A stretch of DNA of 64,000 nucleotides from Haliclystus octoradiatus (Eukaryota > Cnidaria > Staurozoa > Stauromedusae > Haliclystidae): assembly GCA_916610825.1 (NCBI GenBank), contig OU744446.1, positions 5,031,001-5,095,000 of the forward strand, in the 5' to 3' direction. The notes below the pieces were generated by a model, which ran no database searches, had not been told where the DNA came from, and was given only the letters and a program-made list of their open reading frames with translations. Numbering within the stretch: the first letter of the stretch is position 1; each line of letters starts with the position of its first letter. The position numbers and the translations under genes are program-made. Shown piece after piece: positions 26,601-41,600 of the stretch.

Positions 26601-29600
26601 CAGGTGTGATCAGATCTGAAGCCCTGTCACTCTTCCATCTGAGGTAAAACCTATGTACCTAGATGTACATACCTGTTTTGCCTTTTTGAAGATGAAATTG
26701 CACTTGTCTTGGAGTTACAGTTTCAAGACATTGCTAATAAATGAAGGAAATAAGTTATTAGATGTATGATACAAAAGATAAAATATCCTGGGGGAGGAAC
26801 AACTGATCTCAGTAGGCCTACTAGAAATGTTGGGGTCAAAGGGTTTTTGACTTCCGTTTGAAAGTTTTTCCAAAATTGATCAAAATAAGGTATTGAACGT
26901 CATAAAGAGTATATCAGAAATAGAAAGGGCTTGATAAATGAATCATGTGGCTACCTTTGGTGATAGTTTTTCATAATAGTTTTTGTAATAGTATGCTGAA
27001 GGGGTAGAGTCAATGATTTTGGCAACAGTAACCTTATTTGTTCATGATTGAGAAGAGAACATGGAGTCAACAGTCAACTACCTCTAATAATCACTAGGTC
27101 CTTGAGTTTCAAGCCTTGCAGTTGTAGGCCTGCTAAACAAATAAATCTTTTTTTTTATATATGTAGAAAATATTCAATGGCAAAAGCAACAGTCCATACA
27201 CACATGCACACAAATTGGTGATATCACTAAAATAGACCTTCAAATTAACAGAACATTTAACTATAGCATAGAATTCATACCTTGGGGTAAATCTTTTTAT
27301 AAAAAAGCATTTCAAATTGATAAAGAGATTTTCCGTGAGCACCATGGCCAATTGCTGGAATTAAGAAATTTGTAAGATTTGAATAGAATTGTATCTGAAT
27401 CCAGATTAAGGGGGTTCGCTACACATAATGCCAAATTTCAATTCTATATAATAATTTGTTGATATTTGGTGGAAACATTCTTCAAGCATAGAGATTTTGA
27501 ATATGAGAAAAAAATAGAGGTCACAAAATTATTTGCGGCACAACGGTCGTTCAAACCCCCTAATGGTTTTGGGGAACAAAATCTGCATTCTGGTGTACTT
27601 ATAAACAGTAAAGAATACCGGTATAATATTTCTCATTTGATTGAATATCTGAAAAATCCTTTTTTGAATTATTTGAGTTATCATTGCGTTTTCACATTTT
27701 CCTATTTGGTCTTCGAAACAAGCTGCCATTTTTAAATTGCTTTTTTCTCTCACAAAAGTAAAGCAAAGCCTAATTATATATTCAAAATGGGGCTACTGTC
27801 GCGAACCCCTTTGAACTAGCTAATATATGTGAGATAGTGGAACATGTAGCCTAGATAGCAACCACGCCCTTATAGGTATGCCTACTGTGCAAAAATAATT
27901 TAGGCTACTTACCTTTAAATCGCAAGGTATGATCAGTTATTTGTATTTCAGGGTTCTATGTTTGGAGGAGAGATAATTAATTAAATTATGTAAATGTTGA
28001 CGTAGCATCTGCAAATTAAATGCTCAACAAAATTTGTCGTGCAAAAAGATCCCTACAAATTCAAAGAGCCATATTACTAGTCAGTCAGGATTGTGGTGAT
28101 CAGTGACAGCTTGTTAACATGGCACAGGGGCAACTTTCCCTAGTGTCTGTAAATTGGCTGTGTGCTTTTACAGGACAACTATATTATGCGTATTGACAAC
28201 TTTCAGTGTATCGAGGTTATGAAAAAGAGTTCTGGCTTGGCTAAATTTGTCAGTCACTTGGATGCTGTCATATCGTAATTGACGGGGACTTTATTCCAGC
28301 CTGAGTTTCAGACTTGATTAAATTATTTTTAGAGAGTAAAAAGTGAAGCCGTAAATAAGGATTTTCAATGAATTGTTGAACGTGATGATTTGGCAGGAAA
28401 TCTCTCACAAGAAAACGCAATTATTTGTAGGGGTTCGGGTTAGAAGGTTCTGAAATGTTATCGGGAATAAATTCTAAGAAAGTCTATATAGTGCCTTGAA
28501 ATTAATAAAACAAAGTTTTCAATTTTTGATTTAAAATTGGTATAATATGTTACTGTATATAAAACTGTCATATCGTAAAACGTTATAGCTGTCATTAATA
28601 TCATTAATTTAGCGATCTGATAATGAATGTTTAATACATCAGATTATGAATAAATTAATTAAGTCTGGAGTAAAGTTCTTATCAATTCCAGGGCGTCAAT
28701 AATACGACATAATAGGGACTGCAAAATTTAGCCAAGCCAGAACTTCATAACATCGAGACGATAAAAGTCGTAAATACAAAAAGATGATAAATTATGAACT
28801 ATTTCCTGTAAAAGCACGCAGCACGCACGCACGCAAGTTACAGACACTGAAGTTTTCCCAAACCATTTAACAAAGTGGTTTAAAGGGTGACATTAGTGCC
28901 TCAGCATGCATAGTGCATCAGTGCATTGAAAATCATCAAAAGAATCAAAAGCAGACGATGATCAGTTCAAAACCTATTGTAAAACTCGAGAGATTTTCGA
29001 ATACTTTTCAAGTGATTTGATTGGCTTACACTCATGTTCGGATCACGCAAGCCTAAACAACTTCAAGAGAGATAAACATCCAAAATTTCTAAATAATTGC
29101 AAATAAAAAATTGCATTATTAACATTGTTGATGATATATATATTTCAGAGTACAGTATTATAATTCAAGGCATTGTTCTTCTTTGTGTCATTCGTTTGGC
29201 TATGGAGGCTATTCTGAGATAAAAATGCCCCACAAAACCGGCAAAAACTTGCGATACAGCAGAAATGAGAAACAAGACAGATCAAAATCATAGCGTTCAA
29301 AAGAATCGAAAGTGTTTCGAAAGTAAACTCTTGATCTATGATTCGAAGAAAGGCAAAATATGACGAAGACGTGAAGATTTATAGGAGAAAATTGATCTAA
29401 TCAGTCAAATCTCTTATGTTAAATTTGTTTAAAAATAGTAAAAATAGGTTTTGTTTCACAAAAGGGTTACTGCACGGCAGCCTTGTGTTTGGGTTCTCTG
29501 ATACCAACACTTGGGATGTTGGGAGACACTCGAAAGCTGAAAAACACTCGCCCTACAGGCTCTTGTTTTTCTGATGCTTTCTCGTGTCTCCCAACATCTT

Positions 29601-32600
29601 GTGTGTTGGTACCAGAGAACCCAAACACGGCTGCCGTGCAGTAACCCTTTATTTTAAGAGAGAAGACAAATCCTTGCATACATGCATACACCAGGTTGCA
29701 TAGAAGGGTCTATTTCGACTAGATCACACAGGGGGCGGCCACAAAATATTTACAAGTTGGCGAGGGCCCTTTAACAGATTTTTGCCTTCTCCACGGGCAG
29801 GAAAACACTATTCTGCAGATAAAAAGCAGTAATACGATTCCCGGTAAAAAATAACACAGGCGGCCCGACATGCTTGAAATATTATAATGGAGCTGGCTCT
29901 GTCATACTCTGCAGACTGGATTGCAGTCATTTTATGCCAGTAATCCCAAATCATGAATAGTCCCCACCCATAGGCCATTTTAGTGACCAAATGCTTATTG
30001 AGTTGTTGTCAGGTTGCAATAAGTGAACAATAGAAAATTCCAAGAAACTAAAGTCACGCCTATCCATCTTTGGTGTGATGCACTTTCGAGATTAGATAGA
30101 TAGCCTATCTTGTTACCCAGTTTGCAGAGAAGGGCAGTATGATGATATCTCGGGGGCGGCCACGCAATATTCGGAGAATCAATATTCCATAGATTAATAG
30201 TAGTCGGCCTAATCAGGCTTCCGGAAAACATTTTCGCGGGCAGCACGACATGCTGAAAATATTAGATTGTGATTGTGGCAGATCTGCAAACTGGCTTGTT
30301 ATCAGCGTAAAAGGAATATCCAGCGCCGGTTTAATAGCGAAGTTTGTCTTTATGGAGAAAAGTTTAATGTAGAAAAGTTTAATGAAGAAAAGTTTAACGC
30401 CGAAAAATCCGCCGCGTTTGAAAAATGTTTAATAGAGAAAAGCGGAAAAATATCGTAAAAATGCGATTTTTTTTCAAAATGCAGGAAATAATATAAATCA
30501 ATGCGGTTTATTATAACAACAACTCAAAAACATAGTTAATGGAGAATCTACATTGATTCATCGAATTAATAAATATCGATTAAACTTTATGAACATGTTC
30601 TTATCATTTATACTGAATCTACGAAGTTTGCAACGAATATAATTAACGTGTGAAACAGTAGGGATTAGATCGGAAAGTTTCACAATCCAGGAATAAGTTT
30701 ATGTCGAAAATGATTAACCATCACAATATAACCATAATCGTTATAGCTATTTCTTCATATAAAGGTACATCAGTATAATACCTTGCTATAGTGCACAAAA
30801 GTTCGTATCTTAAACAGTTTTATCATCGACTTCTTAATTTTCCTCATTAAACTTATCGGTACAATAGCCGATATTCTTTACTAATAAACACGATTAATTT
30901 AATCCAAACAAATTCATCGTTAATAACTATAATTCGTGAGTAATACTTCATACAAAAATGTATCCGCATCATACGTTGCTATAGTGCACAAAAGTTCGTA
31001 TCTTTTACGGCTTTTTCATCGACTTATTCATTTTCCTCATTAAACTTATCGGCTCAAATCAGGATTTTTTACTACTGAACACGTCTAATTTACCCCGATT
31101 TTGATCAAAACAAGTCATTTTGAAATAACTCCAATTTGTAGCTAATTCTTCACACAAAGGTGTATCAGTATCATACCTTGCTATAGTGCACAAAAGTTTG
31201 TATATTAAAGGGTTTTTTCATCGACTTATTCATTTTCCTCATTAAACTTATCGGTTCATTTCAGGATTTTTTACTACTGAACACATGTAATTTACCCCGA
31301 TTTTGATCAAAACAAGTCATTTTAAAATAACTCCAATTTGTAGCTAATTCTTCACACAAACGTGTATCAGTATCATACCTTGCTATAGTGCACAAAAGTT
31401 TGTATATTAAAGGGTTTTTTCATCGACTTATTCATTTTCCTCATTAAACTTTTCGGCTCAAATCAGGATTTTTTACTACTGAACACGTCTAATTTACCCC
31501 GATTTTGATAAAAACAAGTCATTTTGAAATAACTCCAATTTGTAGCTAATTCTTCACACAAAGGTGTATCAGTATCATACCTTGCTATAGTGCACAAAAG
31601 TTTGTATCTTTTACGGCTTTTTCATCGACTTATTCATTTTCCTCATTAAACTTATCGGCTCAAATCAGGATTTTTTACTACTGAACACGTGTAATTTACC
31701 CCGATTTTGATCAAAACAAGTCATTTTGAAATAACTCCAATTTGTAGCTAATTCTTCACACAAACGTGTATCAGTATCATACCTTGCTATAGTGCACAAA
31801 AGTTTGTATATTTAAAGGTTTTTTCATCGACTTATTTATTTTCCTCATTAAACTTATCGGTTGAAATCAGGATTTTTTACTACTGAACACGTGTAATTTA
31901 CCCCGATTTTGATCAAAACAAGTCATTTTGAAATAACTCCAATTTGTAGCTAATTCTTCACACAAAGGTGTATCAGTATCGTATCTTGCTATAGTGCACA
32001 AAAGTTTGTATATTAAAGGGTTTTTTCATCGACTTATTCATTTTCCTCATTAAACTTATCGGTTCAAATCAGGATTTTTTACTACTGAACACGTGTAATT
32101 TACCCCGATTTTGATCAAAACAAGTCATTTTGAAATAACTCCAATTTGTAGCTAATTCTTCACACAAAGGTGTATCACTATCATACCTTGCTATAATGCA
32201 CAAAAGTTTGTATTTTAAAGGGTTTTTTCATCGACTTATTCATTTTCCTCATTAAACTTATCGGTTTATTTCAGGATTTTTTGATTAGTACTAAACTCAT
32301 GTGGTTTAATCCACGCCAATTCATGGTTAATCGCTATAATTGCTAGCTAATACTTCACACAAATGTGTATCAGTATAATACCTTGCTATAGTGCACAAAA
32401 GTTTGCATCTTAGACGGCTTTTTCATCGAATTATTCATTTTCCTCATTAAACTTATCGGTTGAAATCAGGAATTTTTACTACTGAACACGTGTAATTTAC
32501 CCCGATTTTGATCAAAACAAGTCATTTTGAAATAACTCCAATTTGTAGCTAATTCTTCACACAAAGGTGTATCAGTATCATACCTTGCTATAGTGAACAA

Positions 32601-35600
32601 AAGTTTGTATATTAAAGGGTTTTTTCATCGACTTATTCATTTTCCTCATTAAACTTATCGGTTCAAATCAGGATTTTTTACTACTGAACACGTGTAATTT
32701 ACCTCGATTTTGATCAAAACAAGTCACTTTGAAATAACTCCAATTTGTAGCTAATTCTTCACACAAAGGTGTATCGGTATCATATCTTGCTATAATGCAC
32801 AAAAGTTTGTATATTAAAGGGTTTTTTCATCGACTTATTCATTTTCCTCATTAAACTTATCGGTTCAATTCAGGATTTTTTGATCAGTACTAAACTCATG
32901 TAGTTTAATCCACGCCAATTCATGGTTAATCGCTATAATTGCTAGCTAATACTTCACACAAATGTGTATCAGTATAATACCTTGCTATAGTGCACAAAAG
33001 TTTGTATCTTTTACGGCTTTTTCATCGACTTATTCATTTTCCTCATTAAACTTATCGGCTCAAATCAGGATTTTTTACTACTGAACACGTGTAATTTACC
33101 CCGATTTTGATCAAAACAAGTCATTTTGAAATAACTCCAATTTGTAGCTAATTCTTCACACAAACGTGTATCAGTATCATACCTTGCTATAGTGCACAAA
33201 AGTTTGTATATTTAAAGGTTTTTTCATCGACTTATTTATTTTCCTCATTAAACTTATCGGTTGAAATCAGGATTTTTTACTACTGAACACGTGTAATTTA
33301 CCCCGATTTTGATCAAAACAAGTCATTTTGAAATAACTCCAATTTGTAGCTAATTCTTCACACAAAGGTGTATCAGTATCGTATCTTGCTATAGTGCACA
33401 AAAGTTTGTATATTAAAGGGTTTTTTCATCGACTTATTCATTTTCCTCATTAAACTTATCGGTTCAAATCAGGATTTTTTACTACTGAACACGTGTAATT
33501 TACCCCGATTTTGATCAAAACAAGTCATTTTGAAATAACTCCAATTTGTAGCTAATTCTTCACACAAAGGTGTATCACTATCATACCTTGCTATAATGCA
33601 CAAAAGTTTGTATTTTAAAGGGTTTTTTCATCGACTTATTCATTTTCCTCATTAAACTTATCGGTTCATTTCAGGATTTTTTGATTAGTACTAAACTCAG
33701 GTGGTTTAATCCACGCCAATTCATGGTTAATCGCTATAATTGCCAGCTAATACTTCACACAAATGTGTATCAGTATAATACCTTGCTATAGTGCACAAAA
33801 GTTTGCATCTTAGACGGCTTTTTCATCGAATTATTCATTTTCCTCATTAAACTTATCGGTTGAAATCAGGATTTTTTACTACTGAACACGTGTAATTTAC
33901 CCCGATTTTGATCAAAACAAGTCATTTTGAAATAACTCCAATTTGTAGCTAATTCTTCACACAAAGGTGTATCAGTATCATACCTTGCTATAGTGAACAA
34001 AAGTTTGTATATTAAAGGGTTTTTTCATCGACTTATTCATTTTCCTCATTAAACTTATCGGTTCAAATCAGGATTTTTTACTACTGAACACGTGTAATTT
34101 ACCCCGATTTTGATCAAAACAAGTCATTTTGAAATAACTCCAATTTGTAGCTAATTCTTCACACAAAGGTGTATCACTATCATACCTTGCTATAATGCAC
34201 AAAAGTTTGTATTTTAAAGGGTTTTTTCATCGACTTATTCATTTTCCTCATTAAACTTATCGGTTTATTTCAGGATTTTTTGATTAGTACTAAACTCATG
34301 TGGTTTAATCCACGCCAATTCATGGTTAATCGCTATAATTGCTAGCTAATACTTCACACAAATGTGTATCAGTATAATACCTTGCTATAGTGCACAAAAG
34401 TTTGCATCTTAGACGGCTTTTTCATCGAATTATTCATTTTCCTCATTAAACTTATCGGTTGAAATCAGGATTTTTTACTACTGAACACGTGTAATTTACC
34501 CCGATTTTGATCAAAACAAGTCATTTTGAAATAACTCCAATTTGTAGCTAATTCTTCACACAAAGGTGTATCAGTATCATACCTTGCTATAATGAACAAA
34601 AGTTTGTATATTAAAGGGTTTTTTCATCGACTTATTCATTTTCCTCATTAAACTTATCGGTTCAAATCAGGATTTTTTACTACTGAACACGTGTAATTTA
34701 CCCCGATTTTGATCAAAACAAGTCATTTTGAAATAACTCCAATTTGTAGCTAATTCTTCACACAAAGGTGTATCGGTATCATATCTTGCTATAATGCACA
34801 AAAGTTTGTATATTAAAGGGTTTTTTCATCGACTTATTCATTTTCCTCATTAAACTTATCGGTTCAATTCAGGATTTTTTGATCAGTACTAAACTCATGT
34901 AGTTTAATCCACGCCAATTCATGGTTAATCGCTATAATTGCTAGCTAATACTTCACACAAATGTGTATCAGTATAATACCTTGCTATAGTGCACAAAAGT
35001 TCGTAACTTAAACGGCTTTTTCATCGAATTATTCATTTTCCTCATTAAACTTATCGGTTGAAATCAGGATTTTTTACTACTGAACACGTGTAATTTACCC
35101 CGATTTTGATCAAAACAAGTCATTTTGAAATAACTCCAATTTGTAGCTAATTCTTCACACAAAGGTGTATCAGTATCATACCTTGCTATAATGCACAAAA
35201 GTTTGTATATCAAAGGGTTTTTTCATCGACTTATTCATTTTCCTCATTAAACTTATCGGTTCATTTCAGGATTTTTTGATCAGTACTAAACTCATGTAGT
35301 TTAGTCCACGCCAATTCATGGTTAATCGCTATAATTGCTAGCTAATACTTCACACAAATGTGTATCAGTATAATACCTTGCTATAGTGCACAAAAGTTTG
35401 TATCTTTTACGGCTTTTTCATCGACTTATTCATTTTCCTCATTAAACTTATCGGCTCAAATCAGGATTTTTTACTACTGAACACGTGTAAGTTAACCCGG
35501 ATTTTGATCAAAACAAGTCATTTTGAAATAACTCCAATTTGTAGCTAATTCTTCACACAAAGGTGTATCACTATCATACCTTGCTATAATGCACAAAAGT

Positions 35601-38600
35601 TTGTATTTTAAAGGGTTTTTTCATCGACTTATTCATTTTCCTCATTAAACTTATCGGTTTATTTCAGGATTTTTTGATTAGTACTAAACTCATGTGGTTT
35701 AATCCACGCCAATTCATGGTTAATCGCTATAATTGCTAGCTAATACTTCACACAAATGTGTATCAGTATAATACCTTGCTATAGTGCACAAAAGTTTGCA
35801 TCTTAGACGGCTTTTTCATCGAATTATTCATTTTCCTCATTAAACTTATCGGTTGAAATCAGGATTTTTTACTACTGAACACGTGTAATTTACCCCGATT
35901 TTGATCAAAACAAGTCATTTTGAAATAACTCCAATTTGTAGCTAATTCTTCACACAAAGGTGTATCAGTATCATACCTTGCTATAATGAACAAAAGTTTG
36001 TATATTAAAGGGTTTTTTCATCGACTTATTCATTTTCCTCATTAAACTTATCGGCTCAAATCAGGATTTTTTACTACTGAACACGTGTAAGTTAACCCGG
36101 ATTTTGATCAAAACAAGTCATTTTGAAATAACTCCAATTTGTAGCTAATTCTTCACACAAAGGTGTATCACTATCATACCTTGCTATAATGCACAAAAGT
36201 TTGTATTTTAAAGGGTTTTTTCATCGACTTATTCATTTTCCTCATTAAACTTATCGGTTTATTTCAGGATTTTTTGATTAGTACTAAACTCATGTGGTTT
36301 AATCCACGCCAATTCATGGTTAATCGCTATAATTGCTAGCTAATACTTCACACAAATGTGTATCAGTATAATACCTTGCTATAGTGCACAAAAGTTCGTA
36401 ACTTAAACGGCTTTTTCATCGAATTATTCATTTTCCTCATTAAACTTATCGGTTGAAATCAGGATTTTTTACTACTGAACACGTGTAATTTACCCCGATT
36501 TTGATCAAAACAAGTCATTTTGAAATAACTCCAATTTGTAGCTAATTCTTCACACAAAGGTGTATCAGTATCATACCTTGCTATAATGCACAAAAGTTTG
36601 TATATCAAAGGGTTTTTTCATCGACTTATTCATTTTCCTCATTAAACTTATCGGTTCATTTCAGGATTTTTTGATCAGTACTAAACTCATGTAGTTTAGT
36701 CCACGCCAATTCATGGTTAATCGCTATAATTGCTAGCTAATACTTCACACAAATGTGTATCAGTATAATACCTTGCTATAGTGCACAAAAGTTCGTATCT
36801 TAAACGGCTTTTTCATCGAATTATTCATTTTCCTCATTAAACTTATCGGTTGAAATCAGGATTTTTTACTACTGAACACGTGTAATTTACCCCGATTTTG
36901 ATCAAAACAAGTCATTTTGAAATAACTCCAATTTGTAGCTAATTCTTCACACAAAGGTGTATCGGTATCATACCTTGCTATAATGCACAAAAGTTTGTAT
37001 ATTAAAGGGTTTTTTCATCGACTTATTCATTTTCCTCATTAAACTTATCGGTTCAATTCAGGATTTTTTGATCAATACTAAACTCATGTAGTTTAATCCA
37101 CGCCAATTCATGGTTAATCGCTATAATTGCTAGCTAATACTTCACACAAATGTGTATCAGTATAATACCTTGCTATAGTGCACAAAAGTTCGTATCTTAA
37201 ACGGCTTTTTCATCGAATTATTCATTTTCCTCATTAAACTTATCGGTTGAAATCAGGATTTTTTACTACTGAACACGTGTAATTTACCCCGATTTTGATC
37301 AAAACAAGTCATTTTGAAATAACTCCAATTTGTAGCTAATTCTTCACACAAAGGTGTATCAGTATCATACCTTGCTATAATGCACAAAAGTTTGTATATT
37401 AAAGGGTTTTTTCATCGACTTATTCATTTTCCTCATTAAACTTATCGGTTCATTTCAGGATTTTTTGATCAGTACTAAACTCATGTAGTTTAATCCACGC
37501 CAATTCATGGTTAATCGCTATAATTGCTAGCTAATACTTCACACAAATGTGTATCAGTATAATACCTTGCTATAGTGCACAAAAGTTCGTATCTTAAACG
37601 GCTTTTTCATCGAATTATTCATTTTCCTCATTAAACTTATCGGTTGAAATCAGGATTTTTTACTACTGAACACGTGTAATTTACCCCGATTTTGATCAAA
37701 ACAAGTCATTTTGAAATAACTCAAATTTGTAGCTAATTCTTCACACAAAAGTGTATCACTATCATACCTTGCTATAATGCACAAAAGTTTGTATATTAAA
37801 GGGTTTTTTCATCGACTTATTCATTTTCCTCATTAAACTTATCGGTTCAAATCAGGATTTTTTACTACTGAACACGTGAAATTTACCCCGATTTTGATCA
37901 AAACAAGTCATTTTGAAAAAATTCCAATTTGTAGCTAATTCTTCACACAAAGGTGTATCAGTATCATACGTTGATATAGTGCACAAAATTTCGTCTCTTT
38001 TACGGCTTTTTCATCGACTTATTCATTTTCCTCATTAAACTTATCGGTTGCCTATCACGTACGATATTCTTCAAAATTAAACTTGTGTAATTTAATCAAA
38101 ACAAACTATTGTGAAATGACTACGGAAAATTATCAAGTCTTTATCAAGTGGTTGACCTAAGTGTGATTTCACTACTTTTCAGAATTAAAAAAAAAGCCGG
38201 TTTTTCACTTTCTCGACTTTAAATGGCTCTCACGCCACAGCCGGCGAAACAATTCACTGTTAATTTTAGTATGTCCATAGTTTATAGAGACAAACCCTGG
38301 TAATATAGGGTTTGTCTCTATAAACTATGGTATGTCATACGCAGATATGTATCGAAGTGATTTAAAAGAAATTCAAGTCTATATTTACTAGCTAGCAGCA
38401 ATCTAGGTTGACCTGTGACTTCACCCATTTTTCAGAATTTGAAAAAAGCCGTTTGTTCTCTTTCGCGACTTTAATTGTCTCTCACACTATAACCGCCTAT
38501 ACAATTCACTATTAATATTAGTATGTCATACGCAGACATGTATGGAAGTGATTTTAAAAACTGGATTAAAAAATGTCAAGTCTATACTTACTATACAGTG

Positions 38601-41600
38601 TAACCCGCTTATGTGCAATTCGGATAAATGAAATTCCCGCTTATTTGCAAATTGGCTTTGAAACCTGTTAAAAACAATTTTCTGGTCTTTTCCTTGAGTC
38701 TTTTCCTTGGTAAACGATTTCGGATAACTGCAAATTCGGATAAATGCAATGAAAACCTTTGGCAAATTTGACTTGCACTTAAGCGAGTTACGCTGTAGCA
38801 GCAATCTAGGTCAACCTAAGTGTGATTTCACCACTTTTCAGAATTTGAAAAAAAAGCTGGTTTTTCACTTTTTCGACTTTAAATGTCTTTCACACTATAA
38901 CCGCCGATACAATTCCCTATTAATTCGCTGTTATAGTATATCATACGCAGGCATGTATCGAAGTGATTTAAAAAAACAGGATTAAAAAATATCAAGTCTA
39001 TATTTACTAGCAGCAATCTAGGTTGATATTGACATCAGGCATAACCTTGTAGATTTATCAATAGATAATCCAAGTTAATACTACCCTATAATACCCTGGT
39101 GGAACAATCTGACGGGTGATATTTACATCAAAAACTATTGCTCAATTCAAGGAGAATCTACGATCATTGAATTTGTCATCATTTTGCAAAGTTATTATAT
39201 AGATAATTTAATCAGTCGTATAGTATTACATCACATAGCTAATGTATAGATACATATCTTTACATTCATAGTTGTTAACCTGATGCTATATGTCATATAC
39301 GGTATTTATGCATATAACAAATTAATAAATGATAGGGTCATATTCATGTTTTAACTAGAAACCTTAGATTTATGACAAAATATAATGATTATTTATGATT
39401 CAACAAAATGACAAAATATATCATATCATATCATAACATATCATATCATATCAAATCATATCATATCATATCTCTAAATCCCTCGGAATCCCTAAATATC
39501 TCGGAATCCCTATCTCATCAAGGACATAAATATTTTAGAAAATGTTCAGCGCTCTTTCACAAGATATGTTTGTTTGAAAAATAATTCTTACAAGCCCTAT
39601 GTAGATCATCTTACCTACCTCAACCTTGAGTCTCTAGAATTACACCGCCTTAAGTTTGATCTTCACATGGTCTTCAGAATTTTGAAAACTTGATTGACTT
39701 GGCTCCAGATGAATTTTTCACTATTAAATATTCCAAATATTCCTTGCGTGGACATTCACTGACGCTGTACCCAACTAAATCATTTAACTATGACTGTTGC
39801 AAACATTACTTTGCAAATAGAATAATCAAGCCATGGAACTCTCTTCCTGAAGAAGTTATCGTCTAATTCTTTACAAACATTCAAATTTATACTTAATCAC
39901 GTTAATTTATCACAGTTCTGTAACTTTTCCTTTGCCTGTTAATTATTTCTGATAACATAGTTTTCTTTATATATATATACTTTTTTTTAAAGGTCACATG
40001 TAAGTGAGGATACATTTAAAAATATCCTCCTTTGTTTATTTGCCTGTTAGCCATTGTGCTACAAAATACATACATACATACATACAAACATATCACACCC
40101 ATTAGAAGCCTTTCAAAAAAAAGTAATGCGTAGTATGCTAAATGCACCAAAGAATGTTACCCTGACTGCGATACGCGATGACTTAGCATTATTACCATTA
40201 AATATCGATGTTAAAGTTAAAATAATTAAATACTGTATTCATTTGTTAAACTCTGATCAAAATTCACTAGTATATAAAGCTTTTGGAGAACAAGTCTTAG
40301 ATAGTTCCCCCCTTACTTGGCTTGCAAATGTCAAAAATATTTTGAGAGAAGTTGGAGTTGATTTTACACTCCTTTGCAATAAGGATTTATCAACCTTGAC
40401 TTCTCAAAACTTATTTATAAAAGCAGTAGAGCAAGATTTGACGCATAAATTTATTCAATTATTTGAAAATAATCTCTCCGCTAATCAAAACTCTAATCAA
40501 TTGAACTTTTACCGAAAAATTAAATCAAAGTTTCAAATCGAAAACTGCCTACTTATACCTCATACAAAAGCTAGGATAACGTTAACTAAACTGAGAGTAA
40601 GTTCTCATAAATTAACTGTACAAACAGGACGCCATATTGGTATCCCATACGAAGATCTCCTGTGTCCAGTTTGCAACAAAGATGATATTGATGACGAAAT
40701 TCATCTTCTCTGTTTCTGTTCTTCAAACCATAATAATAGGATATCCTTCTATAATGCAATAAATAGAATGTATATAGTAGTTTTAGCTCGTCGACAACTG
40801 AAGAAAAGATTCACTTCTTATTCTCGGATCCACCTACTATCGTGAACAATGTTCTTGGGGCATTTGTACTCAATTCTTATCGTGCAAGAGGCTTATAAAA
40901 TATTAAAAAAAAAAAAAAAAAAATGATATTAGATTATACTATATTTTGGTTGTATTAAACAATGGTAGAATAATTAATAATTATCACATATTATACCAGA
41001 TTTGTAATAATTGGTCAGTTATTTTATTAGGATTGTTAATAGTTACTATCATTGTAAAAAAATAATAATAATAAATAAATAAATAAAATAAATATTGTAT
41101 ATACATATATGTTATATAAATAGAACTTAATTATGTAATTATCACACATCCTGTAAAATTGGGTATATTGATATTAAAGTGACAACAACAACAACAACAA
41201 CATATCATATCATATCATATCATATCATATCATATATCATATCATATCATGTCATAATATATCCTTAAAACCGCTCTAGTCATTCCACTTTATAAAAAGG
41301 GACTATCATCAAAGAAACAGAACTATCGTCCAATATCTCTAACATGTATTGCCTGTAAAGTAATGGAAAAAGGTCTACACGATGAATTACTTTGCTTTCT
41401 TCTCAGTAATAATCTTATCACCGACAAGCAATGTGGTTTTTTTCGCCGAAGATCTACATGTACTCAGTTGTTATTAACAATCAATGAATGGTGTGACGTG
41501 ATCAACATACGAGCGCGAGTAGATGCAGTTTATATAGATTTCAAAAAAGCATTTGACACTGTCACTCATTCAAAATTACTTTCAAAACTCAAAGCATACG

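Larger units (their letters stand above)
38090..39030. repeat. Second tandem repeat, three units of about 225 bp
   Basis: Units share GCAGCAATCTAGGT, GTGATTTCAC, TTTTTCACTTTCTCGAC, CACACTATAACCGCC and GTATGTCATACGCAG. The first unit is interrupted by the 56 bp hairpin at 38275 and the third is preceded by the pogo-like MITE at 38596. They adjoin the satellite array but are unrelated to it in sequence. Confidence 0.85.
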
